Source: an uncultured Bacteroidia bacterium (GTDB lineage: Bacteria; Bacteroidota; Bacteroidia; Bacteroidales; UBA932). From it: a stretch of 46,549 bases of DNA. Positions within the stretch are counted from its first letter, which is position 1. Every line of letters begins with the position of its first letter. The stretch covers positions 1 through 46,549 of the forward strand of contig CACZWF010000009.1 in assembly GCA_902784785.1 (NCBI GenBank). The letters are read 5' to 3'. Shown piece by piece: positions 8,984-17,302 of this stretch. A model generated the notes under the pieces. It worked only from the letters and a program-made list of their open reading frames with translations, had not been told where the DNA came from and made no database searches. The position numbers and the translations under genes were made by a program.

Positions 8984-10143
8984 GACGTTATTTATTAATA
9001 GGTTTGGCGATGTGCGGAGCGCTCGCCTGCACCTCGCAAAAAAATGAAGCTCCGGATATTGCCGGAGCCCTCGAGACCGCAACCATCCAGTTGAAGGCCG
9101 CTGCAGCGGCATGGTGGGATTCGGACACGTTCCCCCGCTCTTACGGAGATGGAAAATATCTGGAAATGACGATGGATGACTGGACCAGCGGCTTTTACCC
9201 GGGGAGTCTTTGGCTGGATAGGGAAATGACAGGTGATGAGGTTTTGGACTCCCTTGCCCGGCACTATACGGCCAAACTGGCTGCCGTCCCGGCCATGAAG
9301 CATACGCACGATCTGGGCTTTATGGTCATGCCGAGTTTCGCCCTGGAATATGCGGTTACCGGTGATGCAATGGCCAAGGAGGCGGTCATAGGGGCCGCTC
9401 ATAGCCTTGCGGGGCGGTTCAATGACTCAATCGGACTCATCCGCTCTTGGGACTTCGGCAAGTGGAATTATCCTGTCATCATAGACAATATGATGAATCT
9501 AGAGTTGCTGTTTACAGTTGCTGACTGGACTGGAGAGAAGCGTCTTCGTGAGATTGCCATGAGTCATGCTGACCGAACGATGGAGAATCATTTCCGTGAA
9601 GACTACAGTTCCTGGCATGTTGTCAGTTACAATGACGACGGAACTGTTGAAAGCAAGACCACATGGCAAGGTTTTTCGGACGATTCGCGTTGGGCTCGCG
9701 GACAGGCATGGGGCTTGTACGGCTATACTGTCTGCTACCGTTTTACCGGCGAGCGGCGCTATCTGGAGCAGGCCAATAAAATTGCCGGGCTGATTATCGG
9801 GCTTCCCGATATGCCGGAGGATAAAATACCGTACTGGGACTATGACGCTCCCGGAAAACCCGATGCTCCAAGGGACGCCTCCGCTGCTGCTGTTACGGCA
9901 TCGGCGCTCCTAGAACTTCAAGGGATGGTGGAACCCTCGCTCGGGGCCGGATACCGCTCCTATGCGGAAGATATCCTGCGTTCGCTTTGTTCAGAACAAT
10001 ATCTGGCGTCACCGGGCACTAACGGAGACTTCATCTTGAAGCATTCTACCGGCGCAGCCCCTTTCAACAGCGAAATTGACGTTGCAATTTGCTACGCCGA
10101 CTATTATTTCCTTGAAGCGATTCAAAGGTACAGATCCCTATGA
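8980..10143 (+). CDS. GH88 unsaturated glucuronyl hydrolase, lipoprotein
   Basis: This 387-residue enzyme hydrates and releases the 4,5-unsaturated uronic acid left at the non-reducing end by the neighbouring lyases. The family fold is seen in WTSGFYPGSLW, DLGFMVMPSF, IIDNMMNLELL (with the conserved Asp), GFSDDSRWARGQAWGLYGY and EIDVAICYADYYFLEA. The N-terminus is a lipoprotein signal, with Cys in GALAC near residue 18, so it is membrane-anchored, probably facing the periplasm. The start is the ATG at 8980, which overlaps the PL21 stop (ATGA). The frame opens 14 codons earlier inside PL21, but that extension lacks signal-peptide character. Its own stop overlaps the next gene in the same ATGA manner. 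Confidence 0.93.
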   Translation: MRRYLLIGLAMCGALACTSQKNEAPDIAGALETATIQLKAAAAAWWDSDTFPRSYGDGKYLEMTMDDWTSGFYPGSLWLDREMTGDEVLDSLARHYTAKLAAVPAMKHTHDLGFMVMPSFALEYAVTGDAMAKEAVIGAAHSLAGRFNDSIGLIRSWDFGKWNYPVIIDNMMNLELLFTVADWTGEKRLREIAMSHADRTMENHFREDYSSWHVVSYNDDGTVESKTTWQGFSDDSRWARGQAWGLYGYTVCYRFTGERRYLEQANKIAGLIIGLPDMPEDKIPYWDYDAPGKPDAPRDASAAAVTASALLELQGMVEPSLGAGYRSYAEDILRSLCSEQYLASPGTNGDFILKHSTGAAPFNSEIDVAICYADYYFLEAIQRYRSL

Positions 10144-12299
10144 GATACATCCGATACATCCTTCTGCTTGCGCTGGTTTCGTGTACGGCCAATAATGCTC
10201 TCACGGATACTTCATTTGCGCTTTACTACAACGGGGTGAGCGGAATTAGCCCCGGCACGGTTGTCAACCTCACACCCTCGTATCACGGTGATGCCCCCAC
10301 GGACTTCGAGATAGTCGGAGCGCGCTTTGAGGGTCAGGTGTTCGTAACAGACTGCTTCACCATGGACACGGCGACGGGAGTTTTCCGGATTGTCAATTCT
10401 GAAACGCTGGCTACAGGGCGCTATGCCGTGGACATCGCTTGCACCTCGGCCGGAAAGAGGCATGTTTTTGAAAACGCCATCGAGATTCATCTTATGAAAC
10501 CGCTTCCCGACCACATCAAGGTCGAGCCCTCCAGGATGAGCATCCCTTTGTCCGATATCTTGGGCGGAGAGGCGGAATTGCCCAAAGCCCGTATCGAAAG
10601 CGACGGAAGCGACCATGTAGTCATCAAGCAATTCAGCATAGAGAATATAAGGCGCAACGGCGCGCTTGTCAATGAGTGCAAAGACTGGTTCTCCCTGTCG
10701 CAGGAGGGAGTGTTTTCAGTCGTTCCCGGCAATGCGGCTTTTATCCCGGGGACCTATTCATTTGATTTCCGATTGGTGACATATATTGTGGGGAAGGATG
10801 ACGACGCCGGGATTTTTGCCGACGCTCTGACTGTGGATGTCACATCGGCCCCACTTGCTCTGTCATATCCCGTCGCCTCCGCCCGGGTAGAACGCGGATA
10901 CGCTGCAACTTCCCCCGAACCTCAGTTGACAGGGTCACTCCGTGGCCTGCGCTACGCCATCAAGGAAGTGCTTCCCTCCAATAAGCCAGGCATCAGCATC
11001 AACGAGACGAGCGGAGTCCTATCTTTCCCGGCAACAGACGCTGTAAGCGCCGGAGAGGATTATATGGTAAGCCTAACCGTATCCAACGAGTGGGGAAGTA
11101 ACGATTTCGAAAATGTATTCAATTTCAGCGTCATTGATTATATCCATCCTGTCACCATACTCTCTTACGCGGATATGGATGAGATTATTTCCGGGCTTGC
11201 ATTCAGCCATCCTGTACTCCAGAGTGACGGAGACGACGTGGAATTTGCTTTTGACAGTCTTCCAGAAGGGCTGTACGGCTTGCAAATCAACAGTTCTACC
11301 GGTACCGTTTCCTGCGCCGCCGGAGTGGAACTGGTTCCCGGAGCCTATGATGTCAAGGTCAAGGCAAGCAATGTAAAATCGTCCGTTACTGCCAGTTTTG
11401 CCCTGAACGTGACGGCCAATCCTTATCGCTTCACCTATGTAAGGTGGGGCAACAATATGGGACTGACTCCCGTCGAGGAGTATGGCAACCAATTCAGGCT
11501 GACAAGCGGAACAATCAAAGTTCCCATCTTCGAAAGCGATATTCCTGCCGGACAGCCGGTCAAGTTCACCATCAAGAACTGTACCGACAACTCGCAGATG
11601 AGTACAGGCGCTGCAATCGATGCTGCGACTGGGGAACTTACGCTCACTTACAAGGGAGACCAGACGGCGGACCGCTCTGCCCGCACCCATGCGTCAATCA
11701 TTACGGTGACGGTCGGAGGCAATTCCGAGGCTGCTGTGACAAGGAAATTCCCGTTGTTCATTTCCCATGACGGGTTCATCAAGGGCTACAAAATCACTTA
11801 CACGCCTTTTGCCTTCCGCGTCAATCCCCGTACCGGAGGCCGTTCGGTCACGCCCGTAGTCACCAGGGAGGACGGACAGCCCGTGAATGGTTTCACGCTG
11901 TCCTATCGCAGAAATGTCTTCTTCTACAATGTCGGCGGCCCTGCAGAACACATGGACGGACGTGCCCAGGACGGAACAGACAGGTTTATGTACGGTGTTT
12001 GGAACAAGTATTACAGCGCGAGGAATCTTGCTGTCAACAATCAGTCATGCGCTCCGGTTTCATGGTACGCTGACCGCAATGGGGAGAAAGGATGGCTTCC
12101 TTACTGTGCCTGCTATAACGACCCCGCTGACTTGAGTCTCGTGGTCAATCCTGACAAGTTCTCTGACGAGAACGGCTATGCGTCAGGATTTGTTTCGGGC
12201 CAGATGCAGTTCAACTACAACAACACAGATCCTGTCAATACCGGCGGCTCCGAGTGTTATCCGATTATCATCTGGCTGGATCCCAGTTATAATAAATAG
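10140..12299 (+). CDS. Probable surface glycan-binding lipoprotein with Ig/cadherin-like domains
   Basis: This 719-residue lipoprotein has its lipobox Cys in ALVSC near residue 15. It contains no catalytic motif I recognise. The middle (about 245-430) holds two Ig- or cadherin-like beta domains, each with an N-terminal strand followed by the patterns SGVLSFPAT and TGTVSCAAG. The C-terminal 150 residues are rich in Tyr, Trp and Asn (for example SCAPVSWYADRNGEKGWLPY), suggestive of a carbohydrate platform. It lies between GH88 and susC, where the Bacteroides heparin PUL also carries a surface glycan-binding protein. Function is inferred from position and lipoprotein nature only. Confidence 0.65.
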   Translation: MRYIRYILLLALVSCTANNALTDTSFALYYNGVSGISPGTVVNLTPSYHGDAPTDFEIVGARFEGQVFVTDCFTMDTATGVFRIVNSETLATGRYAVDIACTSAGKRHVFENAIEIHLMKPLPDHIKVEPSRMSIPLSDILGGEAELPKARIESDGSDHVVIKQFSIENIRRNGALVNECKDWFSLSQEGVFSVVPGNAAFIPGTYSFDFRLVTYIVGKDDDAGIFADALTVDVTSAPLALSYPVASARVERGYAATSPEPQLTGSLRGLRYAIKEVLPSNKPGISINETSGVLSFPATDAVSAGEDYMVSLTVSNEWGSNDFENVFNFSVIDYIHPVTILSYADMDEIISGLAFSHPVLQSDGDDVEFAFDSLPEGLYGLQINSSTGTVSCAAGVELVPGAYDVKVKASNVKSSVTASFALNVTANPYRFTYVRWGNNMGLTPVEEYGNQFRLTSGTIKVPIFESDIPAGQPVKFTIKNCTDNSQMSTGAAIDAATGELTLTYKGDQTADRSARTHASIITVTVGGNSEAAVTRKFPLFISHDGFIKGYKITYTPFAFRVNPRTGGRSVTPVVTREDGQPVNGFTLSYRRNVFFYNVGGPAEHMDGRAQDGTDRFMYGVWNKYYSARNLAVNNQSCAPVSWYADRNGEKGWLPYCACYNDPADLSLVVNPDKFSDENGYASGFVSGQMQFNYNNTDPVNTGGSECYPIIIWLDPSYNK

Positions 12300-12305
12300 A
12301 AGGCC

Positions 12306-15300
12306 ATGAACGGAAAATCGATAAAACAAATGGCAGCCTTGGCAGCTGCGCTTCTGCTCAGCATTTCAGCATTTGCCCAGAACAAGACCCTCAAGGGAAC
12401 GGTCACCGACTCTGCAGGCGAGCCGCTTATCGGTGTCGGCGTGCAGGTTGACGGGACTGTCAAAGGCACCACCACGGATGAAAAAGGCTCTTATGTAATT
12501 CAGGTTTCCGATAAAGACCGGCTGGTATTCACCTCGATTGGATTCAAAACCGTCAACGTTGCCGTCGAAGGTAAAAGTGTATTGGATGTTGCGATGGCTG
12601 AAGACGAGAAAATACTCGAAGAGGCTGTGGTTATCGGTTATGGCACGATGAAACGCAGCGACCTTACCGGATCTGTCTCGTCTGTCGGTGCCAAGGAAAT
12701 TGCCGACTATAAGTCCGGCACTGTGATCGAGGCCATGGGAGGCAAGGTAGCCGGTGTGAACGTGACGTCGACAGATGGTACTCCCGGTGCCGGATATGAC
12801 ATTAAAATCAGGGGAGTCGGTACGGTCAACGGGGATAGTGCTCCGCTCTATATCGTGGATGGCTTCGAGACGGAAAATATCGATTACCTAGCGAATCAAG
12901 ATATTAAGTCCATCGAAATTCTCAAGGATGCCTCCGCATCAGCCATCTATGGATCCCGGGCGGCCAACGGTGTCGTGCTCGTCACGACGAAATCCGGCCG
13001 CGAGGGGCGTCCGCAGATTTCCTACAACGGCTCTGCCAGTTACAGTATGCTTGCGGACAAGATGGAGGTTCTTAGCCCGTACGAGTTCGTTCAGTTGCAG
13101 CTGGAACTCAATCCTACCCGTTATGCTTCCCGTTATTTTCAGACAGGGAACGACCCGGAAGGCAACCCTTACCGTTACCAATCCCTCGAAGACTATAAAA
13201 ATGTCAAAGGCATCGACTGGCAAAACGAACTCTTTCGTCCCACCTGGTCCCAGAATCACGACGTGAGCATCTCCGGCGGCGGCAAGACCAACACCTATCT
13301 GGCCTCCTACTCACATTATGACAACCAGGGCATCTTCGTCGGCAGTTCGTTCAAGAAGAATTCCGCCCGGGTAAAGTTTTTTCAGAAAATCTTCGACTGG
13401 CTCAGTTTCAACGGCGCCGTCAATTATACCAATACCGTCCAGACCGGCATCGGTACAAGTGGTGGAACGCTGTCGGCCATTCTTCAGTCCCGGCCTACGG
13501 GAGGCCTTTTCGTCTCTGACAGTGAGCTGCGCAATAATTCCGTAGACCCCATCTTCGAACAGCTGGGACTCGCGCATTCCAACTATTTCAACCCCCTGAT
13601 CAATGCTGAAACGGTTCAGCAGAAGTCCACAATCGATCAGTGGATTGCCAATGCGGGGCTGACCGTGGTCTTCCTCAAGCATTTTACTTTCAAGAGCAAT
13701 TTTGCGTGGAACCAGTCTTTCAGGCGCAACGATGTCTTCTACGGAAAGGGCAGCTCCCAGGCCGACCGCACTTCCGGCCCCTACGGAAATTCCCGTACGC
13801 AGAAAAGCATTCGCTGGAGCAATTCCAATACGCTCAATTACAAAAATACCTTTGCAAAGGTTCACAAACTGGATGCGATGATCGGCCACGAGACCACCTA
13901 CGAATCGTTGGAATTCCTCTACGGCGAGGCGTACGACTTTCCGCTCGATGCTTTCGGGACTGACAATCTCGGGCTGGGAGCAACTCCCAGTTCCGTCAAT
14001 AGCGGCAAAAGCGACCGTCGGAAACTTTCTTTCTTCGGAAGGGCCTTCTACAGTTATGCGGATTGCTATATGATTACAGCTACCGTACGTGCAGATGCAT
14101 CCACGGTCTTCGCAGAGAAGAACAAATGGGGCTTCTTCCCCTCTTTCGCGGCGGCTTGGACCCTTTCCAATGAAAGTTGGATGCGGGGAGCCCGCGCCAT
14201 TGACAACTTGAAACTTCGTGCCGGATGGGGTATCGTGGGCAATGACCGCATCAGCAGTTATCTTTCACTTGACCTTCTTGCCTCCACCCGTTACGGACAG
14301 GATGGGAAACAGGTTACTGTGCTCTATCCCAGCCAGTTGCCCAATAAGAATTTGAAATGGGAGGGCTCTATGACGACCAATGTCGGCGTGGATTTGAGTA
14401 TGTTTAAAAACCGGCTTTCTTTGACCGTTGACGCTTTCCTGAAGGACTCGAAAGACCTGTTGCTCGCCCAGAGCCTTCCGCTCGTGACCGGATTTGAATC
14501 TCAGTGGCAGAATGTTGGTAAAATCCGCAATATGGGTATAGAAATTACTTTGAATACCATCAATATCAACAAGCGTCACTTCAGTTGGACAACGGATTTC
14601 AACATTTCTTTTATCCGTAACAAACTGCTTTCGCTCGCCGACGATTCTGATTACCTGCTGGCCCGCTCCGGGTTTAACTCCAATTTTAGCAGTTACGACT
14701 ACATAGCGCAGGTGGGCGGCGCCATCGGATCGATGTATGGTTATGTCTTCGACGGTGTGTACCAGATGTCAGATTTCAATACTGGACCTGATGGCACGCT
14801 GACGCTGAAAGACGGGGTTGTAGATATCAGCGGGCACGCCGGGGTTCCGGTAACGCCCGGCTTCATCAAATACAAGGACATCAATCAGGACGGGGTAATC
14901 ACGCCCGAAGACAGGACGATTATCGGCAATGGTCAGCCGGACTGGTTCGGCGGACTTACCAACACCTTCACATTCTATGGGGTTGACATTTCCTTCATGT
15001 TACAATACAGCGTCGGTGCCGAAGTCTACAACGCCCAGCGCATGTGGAATACGCAGTCCAAACTGGAGAATGTAAACCTCTTGAGAGAGGTTGTCGACCG
15101 CTGGACCACCACGAATGCCTCCAACAAGGTTCCTTCGGCCACCGGATATGTTTCATACGATGTCAACTCCCGTTTTATCGAGGATGGTTCGTTCCTGCGT
15201 CTCAAGAACGTGACGATCGGCTACACCCTTCCGCAGCGGATTACGCGCAAAGCCTTCATTTCCCACCTGCGGGTATATGTTACGGGTCAGAACCTTTTTT

Positions 15301-15428
15301 GCCTGACCCGTTACAGTGGATTTGATCCGGAAGTCAATATGCGCAGCAGCACTTTGATGCCGGCCTTTGATTTCGGTTCCTATCCCAAAGCCTGTGTCAT
15401 AACTGCGGGGGTGGAAATCAAATTTTGA
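12306..15428 (+). CDS. SusC-like TonB-dependent outer-membrane transporter (heparin PUL)
   Basis: This 1040-residue SusC/RagA-family porin imports oligosaccharides across the outer membrane with its SusD lid. The signal peptide ends near AFAQ (residues 22-25). A carboxypeptidase-regulatory-like domain follows (KTLKGTVTDSAGEPLIGVGV, to about residue 105), then the plug beginning near VVIGYGTMKRSDLTGSV, then the 22-strand barrel, ending in the aromatic residue of VEIKF. The family landmark YIVDGF...IEILKDASASAIYGSRAANG is present in two pieces. The length is normal and the frame intact. The SusD ATG starts 5 nt after the stop. Confidence 0.95.
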   Translation: MNGKSIKQMAALAAALLLSISAFAQNKTLKGTVTDSAGEPLIGVGVQVDGTVKGTTTDEKGSYVIQVSDKDRLVFTSIGFKTVNVAVEGKSVLDVAMAEDEKILEEAVVIGYGTMKRSDLTGSVSSVGAKEIADYKSGTVIEAMGGKVAGVNVTSTDGTPGAGYDIKIRGVGTVNGDSAPLYIVDGFETENIDYLANQDIKSIEILKDASASAIYGSRAANGVVLVTTKSGREGRPQISYNGSASYSMLADKMEVLSPYEFVQLQLELNPTRYASRYFQTGNDPEGNPYRYQSLEDYKNVKGIDWQNELFRPTWSQNHDVSISGGGKTNTYLASYSHYDNQGIFVGSSFKKNSARVKFFQKIFDWLSFNGAVNYTNTVQTGIGTSGGTLSAILQSRPTGGLFVSDSELRNNSVDPIFEQLGLAHSNYFNPLINAETVQQKSTIDQWIANAGLTVVFLKHFTFKSNFAWNQSFRRNDVFYGKGSSQADRTSGPYGNSRTQKSIRWSNSNTLNYKNTFAKVHKLDAMIGHETTYESLEFLYGEAYDFPLDAFGTDNLGLGATPSSVNSGKSDRRKLSFFGRAFYSYADCYMITATVRADASTVFAEKNKWGFFPSFAAAWTLSNESWMRGARAIDNLKLRAGWGIVGNDRISSYLSLDLLASTRYGQDGKQVTVLYPSQLPNKNLKWEGSMTTNVGVDLSMFKNRLSLTVDAFLKDSKDLLLAQSLPLVTGFESQWQNVGKIRNMGIEITLNTININKRHFSWTTDFNISFIRNKLLSLADDSDYLLARSGFNSNFSSYDYIAQVGGAIGSMYGYVFDGVYQMSDFNTGPDGTLTLKDGVVDISGHAGVPVTPGFIKYKDINQDGVITPEDRTIIGNGQPDWFGGLTNTFTFYGVDISFMLQYSVGAEVYNAQRMWNTQSKLENVNLLREVVDRWTTTNASNKVPSATGYVSYDVNSRFIEDGSFLRLKNVTIGYTLPQRITRKAFISHLRVYVTGQNLFCLTRYSGFDPEVNMRSSTLMPAFDFGSYPKACVITAGVEIKF

Positions 15429-15433
15429 GTGCC

Positions 15434-17119
15434 ATGAAAAAAATTGCCATATTGTTTTTGATCGCCCTTACGGCTTGCTCGCTCAAGGAGCAGAGCTATA
15501 CTTCCGTTGACAGCGAAAACTATCTGAATAACGCAGATGAGGCCGAAACGCTCCTGCTGGGTGTCTACCAGGCCATGTGCACCGACGGCATATACCGTTT
15601 CAACTTGTCGGTACTCCTGACTCTTCCAACCGATGAAGCCAGGGTCGAGGGCAGCACGCTCGTCGGTTTTCGCGAGCAGGCGAGCAACGCCTATACCAGC
15701 ACCGATGCCTATGTCCAGGCCAGTTGGGCGGCATTGTACAGCGCCATCTACAAGGCAAACTACTTTTTGGAGAAGCTGGAAGCCAGGAAGGACTCCTTCA
15801 GCGAAGCGGATCAGGAACGCTGCCGTTATTACGAGGCGGAAGCCCGTGCTCTTCGCGGACTCTATTATTTTGAACTGGTCCGCTGGTTCGGTCATGTTCC
15901 GCTTGTCAAGAGCACTTCCGAGTCCTATAAAAAAGCCGGGGAGTTCAAGCAGGCTAATCCTGTAGAGGTATACAAATACATCGAGTCGGATCTGAAATAT
16001 GCAGCCGCTGTCCTCCTCTGGTACGACGAGGATACAGTGCGGGGAAACACCACTTTCCGCCTCTCCAAGGGCGGGGTCCTCGGACTCCTCGCGAAAGTGT
16101 ACGCGACATGGGCGGGCTATCCGCTTGGGGACCATTCCAAATGGGCGCTTGCAGCTGCGGCAGCCGGAGAGGTGGTCAATTCCGGCCATCACAGACTGCT
16201 GGATGACTATGAAAAATTGTGGATGAATGCAGCGAACAATGTGTGGGCTCCGGAAGAAAGCCTTCTTGAGGCCTGCTTCTATGCGCCGCAGTCCAATTCC
16301 ACCAGCAGCGGTCGCGTCGGCAAGTGGAACGGTGTAAGTGCCGCAATCGGATCAATCAGGGGCAATTACAACCAGGCTGTTTACAGGATCCATCCCATGT
16401 TTCTCGCAACCTGGAAGGAGCATGCCAGGGACAGGCGCTGGGCTCTTTCCTTTGCGGACTATAAATATACCAAGGCTGACGGAAAGACGGCCATTGCCAT
16501 GGCCAATATCGGTGGAGTGAAGACACCGATCAGCTTTGAAATGGCCATGGACACCGGTTATTCCGGCTGGCGTTCCGAATGGCGCAAAAACTTTTCCTCG
16601 ATGCTAACCCCGTCCAAATGGGATATTGAACGTTATGTGGATGCCGGCAACCAGATTGCCGACAACAATCTTTCCAACGTTAACTGGTACGTGCTCCGTT
16701 ATGCGGATGTCCTGCTGCTTTATGCAGAGGCTCTCAGCGAATCTGAAGGGAGTGTTTCGGCTGATGCCCTTGAAGTTGTCAACAGGGTGCGCCGGCGCGG
16801 ATTCGGTGAGAATCAGGATACGCCTTCCGCGACCGCTGATCTTCCGGCCGGGCTGAGTCTGGAAGAGTTTCGGCAGGCAGTACGGGACGAGCGTTCTTAT
16901 GAACTTGCCTTTGAAGGTCACCGCCGTCAGGATCTTGTGCGCTGGGGTATCTATTATGAAAGCATCAGGGATGCCTATGCCGCATCTCAGTTATGGGAAG
17001 AATCAGCGCCGCAGTATTTTATTGGCGCTCAGTATACTGTCAAAGGGAAAAACGAACTTCTGCCCATCCCGCAGCGCGACATTGACTTGAGCGGATTTGA
17101 CCAGAATCCTAAATGGTAA
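15434..17119 (+). CDS. SusD/RagB-family outer-membrane glycan-binding lipoprotein
   Basis: This 561-residue partner of the preceding SusC forms the surface lid that captures oligosaccharides. The lipoprotein signal has its Cys in ALTAC near residue 15. SusD landmarks include ALRGLYYFELVRWFGHVPLV in the N-terminal TPR-like half, and LRYADVLLLYAEAL with RDERSYELAFEGHRRQDLVRW in the C-terminal half. A TTG three codons upstream overlaps the susC stop. The ATG at 15434 is preferred because it gives the normal MKK lipoprotein leader. Confidence 0.94.
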   Translation: MKKIAILFLIALTACSLKEQSYTSVDSENYLNNADEAETLLLGVYQAMCTDGIYRFNLSVLLTLPTDEARVEGSTLVGFREQASNAYTSTDAYVQASWAALYSAIYKANYFLEKLEARKDSFSEADQERCRYYEAEARALRGLYYFELVRWFGHVPLVKSTSESYKKAGEFKQANPVEVYKYIESDLKYAAAVLLWYDEDTVRGNTTFRLSKGGVLGLLAKVYATWAGYPLGDHSKWALAAAAAGEVVNSGHHRLLDDYEKLWMNAANNVWAPEESLLEACFYAPQSNSTSSGRVGKWNGVSAAIGSIRGNYNQAVYRIHPMFLATWKEHARDRRWALSFADYKYTKADGKTAIAMANIGGVKTPISFEMAMDTGYSGWRSEWRKNFSSMLTPSKWDIERYVDAGNQIADNNLSNVNWYVLRYADVLLLYAEALSESEGSVSADALEVVNRVRRRGFGENQDTPSATADLPAGLSLEEFRQAVRDERSYELAFEGHRRQDLVRWGIYYESIRDAYAASQLWEESAPQYFIGAQYTVKGKNELLPIPQRDIDLSGFDQNPKW

Positions 17120-17147
17120 CAATAATCATTCAAAAAATATTAGCCTA

Positions 17148-17291
17148 ATGAAAACAAAAAAAGAACAGCGTTCTTGCTACATGCCGCCAGAATCAGATAT
17201 TATGATTCTGGGTGCCATAACCTGTGTTGCCGCCAGTAACTGGGACAACGCGCAAATCGAAGACGATTTCGTCGACATGTATGATCTTTAA
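17148..17291 (+). CDS. 47-residue microprotein upstream of a fimbrillin-like gene
   Basis: This short, well-formed gene begins ATG-AAA-ACA and lies 28 nt after susD and 11 nt before the fimbrillin-like gene. The peptide has a Lys-rich start, a Pro (MPPES), a hydrophobic centre (IMILGAITCVAAS) and an acidic C-terminus (IEDDFVDMYDL). There is no signal peptide. It shares this plan, and a C-[VI]-[AT]-A-S core, with the 48-residue peptide at 38068-38214 in the other PUL, which is also just upstream of a fimbrillin-like gene. Similar small peptides next to fimbrillin genes occur widely in Bacteroidales, to my recollection, but no function is known to me. Confidence 0.7.
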   Translation: MKTKKEQRSCYMPPESDIMILGAITCVAASNWDNAQIEDDFVDMYDL

Positions 17292-17302
17292 TCTGACCAG
17301 AG

